A stretch of 64,000 bases of DNA, taken from contig CM044957.1 in assembly GCA_024516035.1 (NCBI GenBank), positions 15,882,564-15,946,563 of the forward strand, written 5' to 3'. This stretch comes from Bactericera cockerelli. Its lineage: Eukaryota; Arthropoda; Insecta; Hemiptera; Triozidae. Under the pieces are notes generated by a model. It ran no database searches. It was not told the origin of the DNA and saw only the letters and a program-made list of their open reading frames with translations. This document shows, one piece after another, positions 12,601 through 26,509 of the stretch. Numbering within the stretch: the stretch's first letter is position 1; each line of letters begins with the position of its first letter. A program made the position numbers and the translations under genes.

Positions 12601-15600
12601 TTATGGCTCAATTTTTTTGACATACTTCTTCATGGCGGTGTGACTGAAATAGTGAATAAGAAAAATTCACTAAAATATTAAATTTAATACTGAATTACAT
12701 CTAAAAACCTAGTTATCCCACCTGATTCCAGAGACCACGATCACAATATCTCAATTAATTTTTATTCTTGAGAAAGAAGCGGGAAAGGAGAAAGCACAAA
12801 ATTACTCCCTGGTCCTTTATAATAATCCTTTTGTTTTGAAGTTTGATGCTGAAGAATAGAAATGAGTTTGGGAGAAAGAGAAAGAGAGCAAGAAGAGAGA
12901 GAGAGAGAGAGAGTTTCTGGTTCGTGGAACTCAAGGGTAAGTTGCAGAACACAAAGGACGAAGAGAATCTGCTCATAAATTCAGACGCAAAGTACCTTTT
13001 TTCTTTGGGAGGATGATGGGGCTATAAAATAAAACATCGCAGACACCTCTCCTTGATGGTTCTGTTTTTTATGTCAAATATACAGGATGTCTTGGAAAGG
13101 CAACAAATTAAGATGAAAAAACAATGTACATCTTTTTTCTTCTTTGAAATTGATATATTTCTTGGGCAACAAGTCGTTGTTCAACGCTGAAGATGTCATC
13201 CTTAAAAGCCAATGCTAATCTTGAATGATTTATTTTTGTTGAAAGTTTTCAGGGTTGAAAGTTAAGCGATTTATCAAATCCCATTTAAATTATTATTTTC
13301 CTTTGGAAAAGAAATATATTGAAACTTTCCTCTAGTAGGTAGTAGGTCTTTATTTTGGTGAACTGTAATTTTTATGAACAACAGAAAAACATGGATTTGC
13401 AATTTAGTTTAAAAATTCTGAGAGAATCTCTAGGTTCTATGAACAAGATCAAGCAAAACGCTAGTTTTGTCAAGAATAACAGAAGTCTGCTTACCTGCTT
13501 CTGATTTAAATAACTAAGATATAGCTATTATGCTAATATAATGAAAACAGATTAATTAAATTATATTCCCTTGCACATTTTCTTTCTATGCTTGCGAATT
13601 CTAGGTCACCCACTATTGCGGTTCTCAAAATCTCTCAGGATTCGAAGATTAAAATGGAAGACATGTGTATGCTTTAAGATGATAATTATATCTCCAAACT
13701 AAAAACTATACCTGTAGTACTCAGGTATTTTTATGCCCATGTGGTTATAGGTCTCCATACAAATCTTCAGACTCCTTTGTGGAGGCAATATCTTGGAGAG
13801 TAATATATTTTATTTTAAACATTAAGTGCCTACTTCAAGGCCTGTTGGATATACAGGGATATAGACTTAAGTATCATCAGTCATTTAATTTTTTTGCTAT
13901 CCGCAGAAAAATAACAGAAACTTGGCTGGTGCAGCTTCCCTACAATATTGGACTCAATACATAATTTTGCAAATGCAATATTAATTGCAAATGCAATAAT
14001 ATGAGCTGTATTCTGTACTTGCCTCGAAATTTTCAAGGTAAAATTTTGCCAAAAATGTACATTATTTCGAACTGAAATGATGAATTGTGTTGAAAAACAA
14101 CACTTAGTTCAAATGATCTGAAATGTTAGCATTATTCGTACAGGTGAGCACTCGATCCATCATCTTCTGGACCACACTCATTCCTACACAATTAATTGCA
14201 CTTTCTACAGGATTGCATAAGATTTCCTTGACAAGCTAGTGAGGTGTTCCAATGCAAATGAGTGCATCCAACGCTCGGCCCAGCCATTGTGTTGCACTGG
14301 GTGTGGGTCACGACACTCATTGACAGGCGTCGAGGATGTTCAAATCATTGTGCCCATCTGTCGGCCAGCTCCCAGGTGTTGGACTTCACAATGGTTTGTT
14401 AACATTTGCGTGTCGTTTTCATTCCAAGGATTTGTCCTCCCAGTTATACTGAAGGATAAATAATGATCATGTCCATTCAGAAATTCAGTAACCTGTACTG
14501 ACGTTGCAGCAACAAACGAGGAAAATAATTATACACCTTAAAGTAGGCGGCTCAGATTTCCTGATAAAATGTCAAAATGAATTTAAAATACATCAATAAG
14601 AGAAGATGAAAATCAACAACTGGTTGCATATTACCTAATGCATGCTAATATTAATGCATGAAAGACGAGTGTCATTAAAATTCCTCCTGACACAATTGTA
14701 CATGCAAAGTTTGAAAACATTAAATGTAGGTACGAGTAGCATTCTTATACTTGAAGCTAACGCACCGATTGATAGAAAAAAATCTATATTTTCCAACGAA
14801 AGTTTAAGAAAGTGTTGGAACATCAGGAATTCATAGCAGAAAATTTAGTCCTTTTTGTCACTAACCTCGCTTAATAATTGGTAACTATACAATACTGAAT
14901 ACCTTAATTTAATTAAATACCCCATTGAACATTCGACTTTGTCCACATAGACGAAGCTATTCAATAATAATCCAATTAACACTTATATGTATAGGTAACC
15001 CCCATAATTCACCTACTTAACAATACTTTCAATTGCACGTCTATTGTCCTCAAGGAGTAGTTAATAGTTATCTAATAAACAATCCGACTCTAATCCAGGA
15101 CCTAATCCTGATCGTAATCGGGAGACTACTATTCTTGATCTGAATGAGATCAAATAAACTTCTATTACGTAGTATAGGACTGTTGGGATTTAGTCTGCTT
15201 GCGTTTCTTTGGTCACTGAATTAAGAATACTAGACTAATCTAGAATTCTTGACACTTAACATTTTCTTCGGCTAAACTGGGGCACTTAAATAAGAATGCA
15301 ACTAGAATGATCAGTGCCAAAAAAGCTGCCCATGATAAATAGATCACAATGCACTCACTAGCCTCAATGAATAGTCTACCTGCCATTTCTGGGAGAATCA
15401 AACTAGAAGATGATAAGATCTCAAATTAGCCATAGACTAAATAAAGACTATCAACGCTTGATTTGAATTTGGTTACAAAAATATGATATACTAACTCGTA
15501 TATTCACGACGTTCATAATAATTTTATTGTAATACCTACTTGCCTAGATTGTCTGGCATGATGAATTTTAGAACATTTTATTGTTCTTTTGAATTTTTAG

Positions 15601-17385
15601 AAATCGTCCCTTTTTGTGTTTTATTTTATCAGAACTCTTGGTTTGGCTGCATCAAGACTTAAATTATTACTAGCTGAAAAGCTGCACTTTGTCACAGTTT
15701 TGGAAAAAAAATTTCAGCCTATGATTGAGCGTATCAGTTGAGTTTTAAAAATAGGAGAATTATTAAAGACTCAAATATACATATGTTTACAATGTTAGTA
15801 TGTAATGCGTTTCAGCCAAATCATAATTGGCAATTTAAAAGACGTAGTTATGCAATAAAAGCACCAACTTAGCATTCGTAGACTTTTGAATAATTGCTGA
15901 AGTTTCAGGTGTAGCATACTACTTGTTTATTAATTAGTGACCTTACTACTTGATTTAAGTCTATTGTTTCCCATTTTGTGGCTTTGTTCAATAACTTTAC
16001 TTTACGATTGTTTTATAGTTCTAGTAACCCATCGCCCAATTATTTATTTTGTAGTTATCTTATTGATTACTATCCATCATACCTACATTATGAAGTATGA
16101 TACCGTTTCCGACATACATATATTTAGCTCATTTTCCTTTCTATTATTATCATACTTTTTGTTCAGTCAAGAAAACTTTTTAAATCGAATTATCGAATTA
16201 AGAACTGATACATTGTGATCTATCAAGTCCAATTCAATGTGATCAAGGATTGGGAAGGCTTAGAAACAAGAAGGCTTTCTTCATCGTATAGTGGTCAGCC
16301 CCTGACATCAGCAAAATCTATCACCACTCTAGATCAAGGTGAGACTGTCCAGTGAATGGAAATTAGCGTAACAAGAACCCCAACACAGAACCATAGGAAA
16401 ACCTCGCAACCCATGCTAATCCCCATAGCGACATACAATGAGACCTTACACTTCTGTTATTTGCTCACACCTACAAGAGTGTCAATTATAATATTGCATA
16501 ATGGATTGTTGCAAGCATGAGGTTCAATATCACCGGGCTATTGATAGAGACAGTGGGTATTATGAGTGATCTGTTTGTGTAGTAGGGACCCTTTCAAGTA
16601 CCAGGGAGTTGTAGATGATTTACGTGTTCCGGTGCTAAAATTTTCTTTTTTGTTCTTCAGTATTTATTGTAAAATCTTGGATATTTGAATAAAGCAATTT
16701 TTAACATTAGAAGTACACATATAGGGTAAATCTATTTTGTTTGATGAATGATGGGTATGGGTCAAATATTTTAATGGTCAAGATGTGACTGTTAGCTCAT
16801 TGCTGATGCCACATACTAATATACATGAGCAGGCACCTAGCAGCCGTTTGATTTTTTGATTTTTCTCATGTATCTTTTTTTACCAGAAAACCTAACTTCT
16901 TTCTGGATATATTATTGTCATCTCATCATATAAATTCTTGAATTAGTAATAATGTAGAGGTATGTAGGTTTTAGCCATTCTTGGCCATGTAGGCATAGAA
17001 GTGAGAGTGATAGCGATCACAAAAGATGATCTATTATTGGTGAGGTTGGTTCTCTGATAAAGTAGCCATTACAAATGACCCCTGTACCTAACACAGTAGA
17101 TGGCTATCTTCAGAGGAATCGCCAAGTTTCTGCATCGTATTCAAACATCGGATGACATAAGGATCAATGATCATCATAAAATTAAAATAAATGAAGAATA
17201 TTTTCAACAATAATTGCCTCCCTCATTATTATACAAATTTGTCCTTCGATGTTCTGCAATCGTTGTTGGGGAAGATAAAAATAATAATTGCTATGTTTAT
17301 TGAACTTTATTACATAGTACCAAGATTATCTCGATTATCTGGTAATCTTTCAATGAATTGCGTTTCAATTTCTCTGTCAATCGTT
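9613..17385. other. non-coding stretch with minor repeats
   Basis: Mostly AT-rich DNA. A GA-rich simple repeat sits at about 12877-12915. A perfect short duplication, TTGCAAATGCAATA, occurs near 13967 and again near 13985. A GC-richer, cysteine-rich open patch lies at 14239-14400 (see findings). A 129-codon minus-strand frame (11491-11880) has no recognisable family; it is noted in the findings. No splice-flanked exon stands out. Confidence 0.5.
12877..12915. repeat. GA microsatellite
   Basis: An imperfect GAGAAAGAGAGC region leads into an uninterrupted (GA)n run of about 18 bases, with further purine-only sequence around it. It is a simple repeat; the minus-strand frame across it (poly Leu/Ser) is a composition artefact. 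Confidence 0.85.
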
Positions 17386-17393
17386 CTTTGTAT
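17386..17393. repeat. 8-bp target-site duplication, left (CTTTGTAT)
   Basis: CTTTGTAT directly precedes the left terminal inverted repeat and recurs exactly at 19511-19518, directly after the right one. An 8-bp duplication is the signature of hAT-superfamily insertion. Confidence 0.9.
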
Positions 17394-19510
17394 CAGTGGC
17401 GGCTCCTGACTTCAAGACTAGGTGAAGACAAATTATACTCAGAAGTATTGAAAAAATAAAATTATTAATTTATCAGATCTTAGTTCTTATGGTCTCATAA
17501 ACACAGCCCATTGTAAGTTATGGCTGTTTCCCTGCAGAGCATGGTTTTCTCTCATACCAGTTTTGCATCATGTAAGTTTTTATAGGTACTTTTTTTGGAG
17601 AACACTTGGTACTTAATAAATAAACAAGGCCAGCAGAACAATTTGTCAACACTTGAACTGGTACACAGCCATTCATTTTTCATAAGCCATTCAGGCTTGA
17701 ACTGTATGGCTGTGGGGCAGGCATTTACTTTACTTTTTTAGTGGTGGTTATAGTAATTGGAGAAATTGGACATCCAGTAATCATAATATCTTTCTTATCC
17801 TCATTACTTCTTAATCTGAATGGGGTTACTTTTAATGTTTGAACCCCATGATTTTGTGGGAATCTCATTGTTTCTTTGAAATATTGTTATTAATTATTCA
17901 TCTTAATAAAAAATATTAACTAAAAGTTGGTAAAAAGGAATTAAAATAAAAATATTAGGATTATACCTCAGTAGATAGGTAGGTACAACATTTTAAAGAG
18001 GGGTTAGAAATGGGAAGGAAAGAAAGTTAGTTGAAGACTAAAAATTACAATCCAAAACTGGAAGAAAATCCACCACCTGATTACAAAATAAATCTAAGAA
18101 AACATACTTACTACAAATATAAAATCAGCTTAAATTTGTGTTACCATTGATGTTTAAATGACTATTTATAAAAAACACAGATATTGCCTTATAATTTTAA
18201 GTACTTCACTGAAAGCTGTGTGCTTAGCTACCTGCAACCTGCATAATTATGATGTTATTTCTGACACTGAAAGAAGCACATAGCTACTTCATATTCAACT
18301 TATTATGAAAAGCACAGGTCAGATCAGGTAGGAATAATGTTTCTATCCTGTATCAAATACTGAGAAATAACTTTATTAACTAGTTACATCAATTAAAAGT
18401 CACTTGATTACCGTTGAAAAGATTTGAAAATAATCTAATAAAATTTAAAAAGCGTTCTGTTTACATTCTAAAGATAAGAGATACAATGTTGCCAAGTTAA
18501 TTTCATAGCTAAATTTCTACAAACTTCAAGAGCTATATTTTAAATTTAAAGAAATCCCTCAAATCATGACATGTAAGACGTTTTTATTTATTTAAAAAAA
18601 TAATACTACACCGCCTGAACAGAATTTTCTCTTGAGAATTTCATTTCAACACGTCTAATTTCATGATTTTTTTTTTTAAAGCGGTTCCATAGTCAGGATC
18701 TTAAACAGGACCACCATTGTCCCTATTTAAAAACTTCTTGGAACAACTAGATACCAGATTATCTTATTTGGCTCAATTTCGGTACCTACATTAAATAATT
18801 ATTTCCGAAATTTGACTTCAATCGAGATGTCCTTTTTAAGACTAAAGTTGACAAGATACATAAATAGTTAAAATTTATTGGTATCGGCTATCGTTTAGGA
18901 ACTATGTACAAAAATAGAACCCAAAATATGAGAAATAATATCCAAAATTCCTGACACAAAATCCTGCTTTCCTAACGCCTACGTTATTATTATTATTATT
19001 TTTTTAATATTACAAGATTGTGCTAGATATGGGAGGCTAAATCATTGACTGGTTTCCTAGGTCTGGCATAATGCTACTGGCAACAATGTTAATATCAAAA
19101 ACACATGACATCTCACATGGTATGTGGCTTCGTGACATTTCGTATGAGGTCGTGTAGATAATGTAAACTGAATACAACTGAAGACTGTCCTCAGTAGCAT
19201 ATTACATAGATATAGTTCTTGCCTAATATTTCATGATACCTACTTGGAAATACTCAACTCTGATTGGTTGATTCAAGGACAACTGAAGACAATTTCGAAT
19301 TGTCTTCACATTTGGTGTTCTCCTTGGAAAGTAACATGAAATGTTAAGCAGCATTGATCTATTTTACACAAAGCTTACTCTTTTTTTTTCTTTTTTTTTT
19401 TCTTCGAGTTGGATCAATTGTGCCATGTTCAAGGGATTATGAGTAGTGTTTTCACTGTTCAAAATTAGGTGAAAATGTCTTCAGTGTCTTCACCCGACGA
19501 GCCGCCACTG
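17394..19510. mobile_element. non-autonomous hAT transposon, full length
   Basis: The left end reads CAGTGGCGGCTCCTGACTTC and the right end, reverse-complemented, reads CAGTGGCGGCTCGTCGGGTG; both continue to GAAGACA. The first 12 bases are an exact terminal inverted repeat, and the 8-bp CTTTGTAT duplication on each side confirms a single insertion event. The length is 2117 bp. No open frame inside resembles a hAT transposase (no BED finger, no RNase-H core, nothing above about 60 codons), so it would need a transposase supplied by another copy. Subterminal GGAGAACAC occurs near the left end (17599) and inverted near the right end (19317). The intact duplication suggests a fairly recent insertion. 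Confidence 0.9.
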
Positions 19511-19518
19511 CTTTGTAT
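19511..19518. repeat. 8-bp target-site duplication, right (CTTTGTAT)
   Basis: Exact match to 17386-17393, abutting the right inverted repeat CCGCCACTG. Confidence 0.9.
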
Positions 19519-22500
19519 ATGTAGGATTTATTCAGTCTATATCTATCTTCTGGTAAAGAGTAAATATTTCTGATTTATGATTTTTTTTGTAAGGAAATTG
19601 TATGTAGATAATATATTATTAAATAATTATGAGGTTTTCAATTAGGTAAATAGACTAAATAAGTATACATTGGAGATCCCATTGAGGTACGTCCCATATA
19701 ACATACCAATTAGTTGCTTTTATGTTTAATGGTTATAAAAGATGATCCAAGTCGTGATTCTAAAAGGTCTCTCCTTAAATCGTTTCGCTTTTTAGACAGA
19801 ATATACTTTTGAAATAATAATCTAATCGAATGAATTACTCTGCTCTGTTCCAAAGAGAGTCTTTGGGAGTAAAGCACTTGGAACAACCAGTAAATCACTC
19901 AGACTTGATGCCTGACCCAAGATGTGAACTCAGCCATGTCAGTGCTGGAAAATCACTCTTGTTCAAGATATGCCTGGGCCACGGAGGTATTATTTAAATA
20001 CCAGTAATTTAAGTAATTACTGTTCCTTATTACAGAGCCAAACAGATCATGTCGACATATTTTCCAGTTATTTGTGGAAACATTATTTCTTATCTCTCGC
20101 TGAGGAGTTGTTATTTGGTCTGGAGTATTTAGATTTCAAGTATTGAGGTTTTGTATTGAATTAGAAATGTGTTGCTTCTACATCAAGTGATTAAAACCTA
20201 CCTCATCTTCTCATATCTAATGCTATGTCTATGTGTCAGTTGTGGCAGATATAAGAAGATAATCGTGCAGGATCTTAATAAATTTTCTATGTTGAAGGCA
20301 GGGATATTTAATAATTAATTTCTAGAAATTTCTCAAAAGATCTTGAAATTTAATCTTGGAGCTTCAAAGGCTCAGAAGATCCTCTCCATCCCATCAATAT
20401 CGAACAATAATTTAATGCGACCCTACCTAGTCTACCCACTTGTAGGATATTTCCATGGCTCCAGGTTTATTGGATCATGATTGATGACATGGTATTTCTC
20501 TTCAGAGGAACCTATCTAATGAGAAGACCCTACACCAGTCAATAACTCAGCTGAGTCATATCTATAGAAAGACTCAAGCACGTAACCTGTACAGAAACCA
20601 ATGCATTCACTGCGATCATCTCTATTTTGTGCACATTTCACCCATTCCAAACAGAGATTTAATGTTTCACTCCTCAAGGTTTTGCCTCGCATTCTTTTGT
20701 CGAAGAAAAAACATTCTCATAAAAGTATCTCCGGAATAATATGTAGATGTTGAAGATATGTAGATTCAAGATGCAGCAGCTCTTAGGTAACCGGCCGGAC
20801 AATGCCTCTGGCATAGGACCTAATCCCAGATACACGATCTTGAAAAGAATACTTTTGTGCTTTACTCTGCCAAGGAGTGGAATATTCAAATGAAAAATAA
20901 TATTCTGAATTTAAAAGAACATTGTATCTTCAAACTCAATCAAAATATCCAATGGAAATTACACCAAGTTCCCAAATTTAATTCGTAGTCTTACTAAATG
21001 TATTATTTCCAAAGCTTTAATTAATTACAAACTTGAACCAAACAAAATTCTTCACTTACGAAACAAAGAGAAAATGACTTGAAATATTGGGAGTCGATGC
21101 AATCAGATATTAAATTTATGATTAACTAATTACCATAACTAAACTTGTACTCACAGGCTCATTATTATCACAGTGGTATTATTTATTACCCTCTGTTAGG
21201 TATTTCAGTTTACATGACTCAGGATCGCACACCAGACAACAAGTATGATGGATTCCTCAGGAGGATGGTTTATTGCATTGATCAGCAACATACACAATAA
21301 TTATGTTGCCTAACATAGGAGAATGTCAAAAAAAAAGCCCACATACAAGTAAATAATACGTAGATATTAGGTATCCAAAACGGAGTTTTTTTGTTTCTTT
21401 CCTGCTAGTCAAGATAGCTTGAATTTGTTTAATAGATGTGATCATTATGTGATCTACAAAAGTGACAGTATAAACTATACAAGTCACTTGACTCTATGAA
21501 GTGCTTAATTGTCCTCATGAATCAAAGATCTCCTTCATAGAGATCTGTATGAAACTATTTCTGTAAAGAAAAAGTAAAACACTCGACAGAACCTGTTACT
21601 GGTCGATATTACAATTCCGTCAAAGCTGGTAGTGTCCACCGTAGAAAATTTCACTTCTCTATAAAGAATTTTTTATTGTGATCAGAGGCGAACAGCAAAG
21701 CTTGGAAATGCTTGAAGCACTTTTTGTGTAACTATTAGTAGTTAACTTCTGTACTTCATTCTTGTTTGACAGACTGTTCTTCTGTTTTTTGCTCAAAGCT
21801 AACTGAATTGTTCTTCACAAATTACACCATGAGGTATTCAATGATCTCATGGACCACACATGTTCGGAAACAGGACTGAATTAGTCCAATACCAATATAC
21901 CAAGGATTTCTGAATGTATAGAGGGAAAAATGACGTGTCACTTGTATGAAATTAAAAGGATCGATAAAAAAAACCAAGTCAGAAAAGATAGAAAGTGAAA
22001 AACCTTCTATTAGGCACATTTATCGCATAGAATTTCTTTATTTTTTTGTTAGTATTAAGGAAGTATACCTAAGATATTCATACAAAAGTGGAAGTAACAT
22101 AGTGACGTCAGTTGTGCGATATAGGTAATCATAAATTAGCTACAAACCTCATTCCTCTTCTGAACTGCACGTGTGGTCCAAGTATGTGAGAACGAAATTT
22201 GTAGATTCTGTTCACATGACCTACATAATTCCCGTGTAGTATACCATCCTGTATTTTATAAATTGGTCCTATGGACCAGATCATCAGTATCAACAATTCA
22301 AGCCTAAAATTTTTGATCTATCGGAAAGTGTCACGATGGACGGATAATTTTATCATGGTAGCTCCTTTGGATCGGATTGGATAACACGTCAATACACATT
22401 TTTTTACATGTATGGTATGTGATGTTTAAATTATTGAGGAAAATACCTGCTGTGCAGGAATTTCGGTTGTTTCTAACATTGCTGTCATACTTGGCCTAGC

Positions 22501-24870
22501 TATCATCTGCCTCGATGTGAAACTATCCAAAAGATTAGTTCAATGGGTACACACAACACAGTGACAATCATTATATTATATTAGGCACATATATTATCTA
22601 TATTAGGCACATGTCAAACTATTCCAGGAACTTGGTTTCCCATACTGTTAACATTTCGAACTGTCTAAACTTTTCTTTCACGTATCTTTGACCGTAGTGA
22701 TTTCTGTATCGTCTGTTAACAACACATCAGAAATATCAGGATAGTTCCGAAAGTCAACTTTTTGATTGATTCAAGACTTCAAGTCATTATCCCATTAATT
22801 TAGACAATGGTCCGAAACTTATTAGACATATTTTAGGACTGTATTTTCCTGGGAGTCCCAGTTCTCCGCCTCCCCTGTTATTCCTCGTCTCCGCTACTGG
22901 TTATGAACTTGCGATTACAAATCAAGAATCAAGTGGTTCTTGTGATCTACTATAGCACGAACGTCTGGCTGAGGTATAAAAGAAAGTTGCCTGCCAGAGA
23001 GACCTGCGTTGCCATAATATGAGAGAAGAATATTAAGTTAATGTATGAACCATAATAACGCTACAATTTATTTATTATATTCATCTTAGAATTGAATTCT
23101 CGAGCAGGCTGCCACTCTAACCACCAAATTCTAATAGGTTACTCTCCCCTTTTACTAGCTTTATATTGGTAGGTATTTGGCCACTTCTCTCACAATGTCC
23201 AATTTTTCTCTAGTTGAACAGCAGCACGCTAAACTTGGAAGTATTGTTCTCCTTGAGTTTTTTCTGCGTTTTATTATTATAATCTCAACAATTTCGTAGC
23301 CAGAGTTAAAGACTTCATTGTTCTTAGAAAAAAATAAATACAAAATTGTTATAAATACATACCTCATATTTGAATTTTTTTTTGGTAGGCAAATGAACAT
23401 TTGTGTAACTTTCCATGAGGGTTTTTAAAATGTATTCATACCCGTGAATGAGTAAATAACAATTACCATTCCATTTTCCATTAGTAACAACTTGGTGAGG
23501 GACCCCTATGGCAAGAAGTAATTAGATTTCACAGTCATATCACCGAGGAATTGTGTGTTTCCCTCCATGATGAAACCTCAGGGTAAAAGAAACAGACGTT
23601 TCCTAATTACTTATTAGTATTACACATAATAATAGTACCCTGTGATAGCAATTTTCAATTTATACTATTGCTACTTTCCATACCAAGTACTTGGAGTCTT
23701 GGACATACATGAATCAATATTTCTACTGTATAATCTCCTTTGTATTTGTAGGCAGATGTAGCTCCATAATAAATAACTATTTATATTTTGTCTGGTACAA
23801 GAAGACACCCTAGATAAATTACAATTAATCCAAGTTGAAGAAACTGGTGTGCGGGGGCGATGCGAAGGCCTCAGGGTTGATCGGTAGGAAATGAATCTTT
23901 ATTGAATACTCCTCCCAATGTGTGCTGATAAATTAATAAATTATAGATCAACTTGGTGTAATCAAAAGAAAACACTGAATATAAAATACAGTGGATAGCA
24001 AGTAATACTATATTAAAAGAGGCTGATCTCCACATCTTATAATCAAGGCGAATGCTATTCAACTAACCATTTCTGGAAAGGTGTGAATAATGTACTGAAG
24101 GGGTGATAGCTCTTGTTAATGTACCAATAAGCATTTGGACGACAGAGACAATTGAGCAATCTATTGCAATTAAAATAAAGTTTGATCAAGGGTGGTGAAG
24201 CAATGCATTGTCATTGGTCTCTTCATATCCCACGTATTCATACTCATCTCGCTTCCTTGACATGGGTGAGAGAGATGACCCATACCTACTTTTAGTACCT
24301 GTTGTGAGCACTCAATAATTGAAGTACTTAAGTATTTAGTATCCCATTGGACTCCAGGCTATTTCCTACCATACTTACTCCTGAAATGCGTATGATAAAG
24401 ACAAGAGAAGCCATACCAAACAGTGTCTGTCTGAGCCAAAGTCATTATACCTGACTGGGTCTGATTTACGATGAAGATGCACAAGGCTAAGTCGGTAATC
24501 AGTAGAGTGGATGGCCATTCCATTGTGCAGAGCGGATAGGCCAAGCTTCATTTATCTGGAGCGGTGGAGACGTAAAGCCTGCATTCTTCTTGCCAATGTC
24601 AAGGCTACTTCGGACTTTCCAAACTTTAAGCTTGGCTGAATTCGCTCATGTTCGTGCGTTCTATTATTTTAAACTTAAGGTATATTATTAGGTTTATTTT
24701 CTTCGTGTATTAAGTTAGGTACCATTTAGGTTGCCCGTTAATCCGTTTAACTCTTTTATTTTTAATTGAACGTGTACTATGCATTGTCTTAACATTTTAG
24801 TTTTTCTTGTTTCTTAAGACTCCTCAATTTAGTTTTGTTTTTTTTTTCTAAAGCTGAAGTCACTGAACAA
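19519..24870. other. non-coding stretch
   Basis: AT-rich DNA with chance ORFs only. A TATAAAAG box at 22975-22982 has no convincing initiator or coding exon downstream. TATTAGGCACATAT / TATTAGGCACATG is a short direct duplication near 22580-22613. No gene recognised. Confidence 0.55.
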
Positions 24871-24940
24871 TACCTGTGTTCCATGTATATTTTGCTTTTT
24901 AACTTACCCCTTGTTTCATTTTCTGATTACAGGTAAGCTG
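24871..24940 (+). promoter_or_regulatory. candidate recursive splice (ratchet) site
   Basis: A pyrimidine-rich tract (TTTTGCTTTTTAACTTACCCCTTG then TTTCATTTTCTGATTACAG) ends in AG at 24931-24932 and is followed at once by GTAAGC at 24933. The result is a 3' splice site fused to a 5' splice site with no exon between. In Drosophila such zero-length exons subdivide very long introns (Ubx is the classic case). The possible branch site AACTTAC lies about 25 bases upstream. The position, about 24.8 kb after the leader-exon donor, is sensible for that role. Chance occurrence in 60 kb is possible. Confidence 0.35.
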
Positions 24941-25709
24941 AAACAATATCACGTTTGTTCAATAAGAGCACAGCTCTAGGAGACAAAGCAGGCTTCTACG
25001 AAAGTAAACATCATCAGTTGAGTACCTTCTCATCTCTTTCAGAAAGGTACCTTACCTACCTACTAACATATTTAGCTGTCAGAATTTCAATAGCAATTAA
25101 CTAGTAAAATTATAATTTTAGGAATGTCTAATCCATAAAATTGTTAAAAGATGAAAATTTGCATGCATTCTCACAAAACAATTACTCCTACCATACCTAC
25201 TATTAATTCTATAAGAAGTTATTACTAAATCTTCGAGAGTCATTTCTGAAAATAAAACTCGCCTTGGAGATTTTTTCTGAGTCACTCGGCTAAGTTATGA
25301 TAAATCAATTTCAACATCGAACTGACGAAGCATAAAATATTATGCTAAGTTCAAGATGATGCCAGTGAGTTGACATTTGGATCCGTCGACTTAGATTCCT
25401 GGACGTTATTGTTTTATAGGTGGATAGGCAGAATAATGCGCGATTTATAAAATAATATTATGTACTTATACGTTTGTTATGTTTCTCTGTAAGGATATAT
25501 CGCTACCTATATACTCCTTATTTCACAAGTTGGTTTTGGAGGGGTGGTACTTTGTGTAGCTTTCAACATTGGCAATTAATAGAAAGAACAAAAAACTTCA
25601 CATCAGCCAGCATTTATGAAAATTCAGATATGTTAATAGAATTTTAGTTAGGCCAGTTAGGGGTTGAATATTTTATCACATTGTCTCCACATTAAGAATC
25701 GTAACAGCT
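24941..25709. other. non-coding stretch
   Basis: AT-rich sequence between the candidate ratchet site and a SINE. Nothing recognised. Confidence 0.6.
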
Positions 25710-25868
25710 AGGTAAAGACTTCGTGATGCTGTCATTCCAGCCCAAAACCCAGGCTGGGTGAGGTCAATGTGGGTAGCAGGTTTGTAAGTTTCCTGCGAAT
25801 GAAGGGTAAAACCCCGTCGTGTATGACCATGCAGTTGAAAAACGACGTTAAACTCTAATAAAAAGAAT
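25710..25868 (+). mobile_element. SINE copy (family shared with 37072-37301)
   Basis: The stretch CAGGCTGGGTGAGGTCAA, followed by GTAGCAG, TTTCCTGCGAATG, AAAACCCCGT, a CATGCAGTTG block and ACGACGTTAAACTCTAATAAAAAG, matches the insertion at 37072-37301 block by block with scattered substitutions. The minus-strand frame across both copies gives a shared LHSQET...DLTQP string, which is a shadow of the repeat and not a gene. The 3' end is A-rich. The 5' end is approximate, set where similarity to the other copy fades. Confidence 0.7.
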
Positions 25869-26509
25869 CGTAGATGCCTCATAATATCACTGTTGCCTTC
25901 TACAGTTTAATTTTTCATGATTTCGGATCGTCATCTCATGTGATAAAATTGCATCAGCAGTTAACTCACCCACCTGCAAATAGTCCTTAAGTCTAAGCGC
26001 AAGTGAATATGAAGTCATAGGAGATACAAGTTGCTCGAGGAACTATAACATTAATAACACATTCTGGTAAACTTTCATTCATGTCGGCACCACCAGTACT
26101 TTTCTGCAAGCCAAAAATGTGTCACAACTCTGAGTACGTGCACACGAATAATTTAACACATTACATAATTTACCTATGAACTTGCAATACTTTAGTACGA
26201 CATCATGCTAAAGTCTGTACTTACATCGTGTATAAAAGCTCTCTCACATAACACACATGCTAGGTGACAGGCACAACATACATTTTGTCCTCATTCTTGC
26301 TAATACATTTTTATTCATTTTAATAAAATTTAAATATGAAATAAATAATTAACACTTCGGATGGAATTTAATTCACTATATCTCATGTCCATAAATATGA
26401 AGGAGCATCATATACTTGGTACTGCATGGTTATTGGGTGTGTATAATGTACATGGTAGTTAATATCCATGCAATCATTTTGTATACTTTTGCACATAATA
26501 CCTATCTGT
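25869..26509. other. non-coding stretch
   Basis: AT-rich. A TATAAAAG box at 26230-26237 has no supporting exon, so it is not called a promoter. Confidence 0.55.

Noticed and set aside
14130..14150. Further ratchet candidate, GTACAG|GTGAGC
   Set aside because: There is no pyrimidine tract upstream, so the acceptor half is weak; likewise 1350 and 31633, where the donor half is weak.
22975..22982. TATA-box promoter (also TATAAAAG at 26230)
   Set aside because: No initiator at the proper distance and no exon downstream; such words are frequent in AT-rich DNA.
25676..25882. Conserved small protein shared with 37108-37311
   Set aside because: The shared LHSQET...DLTQP string is the antisense of a SINE present at both places.
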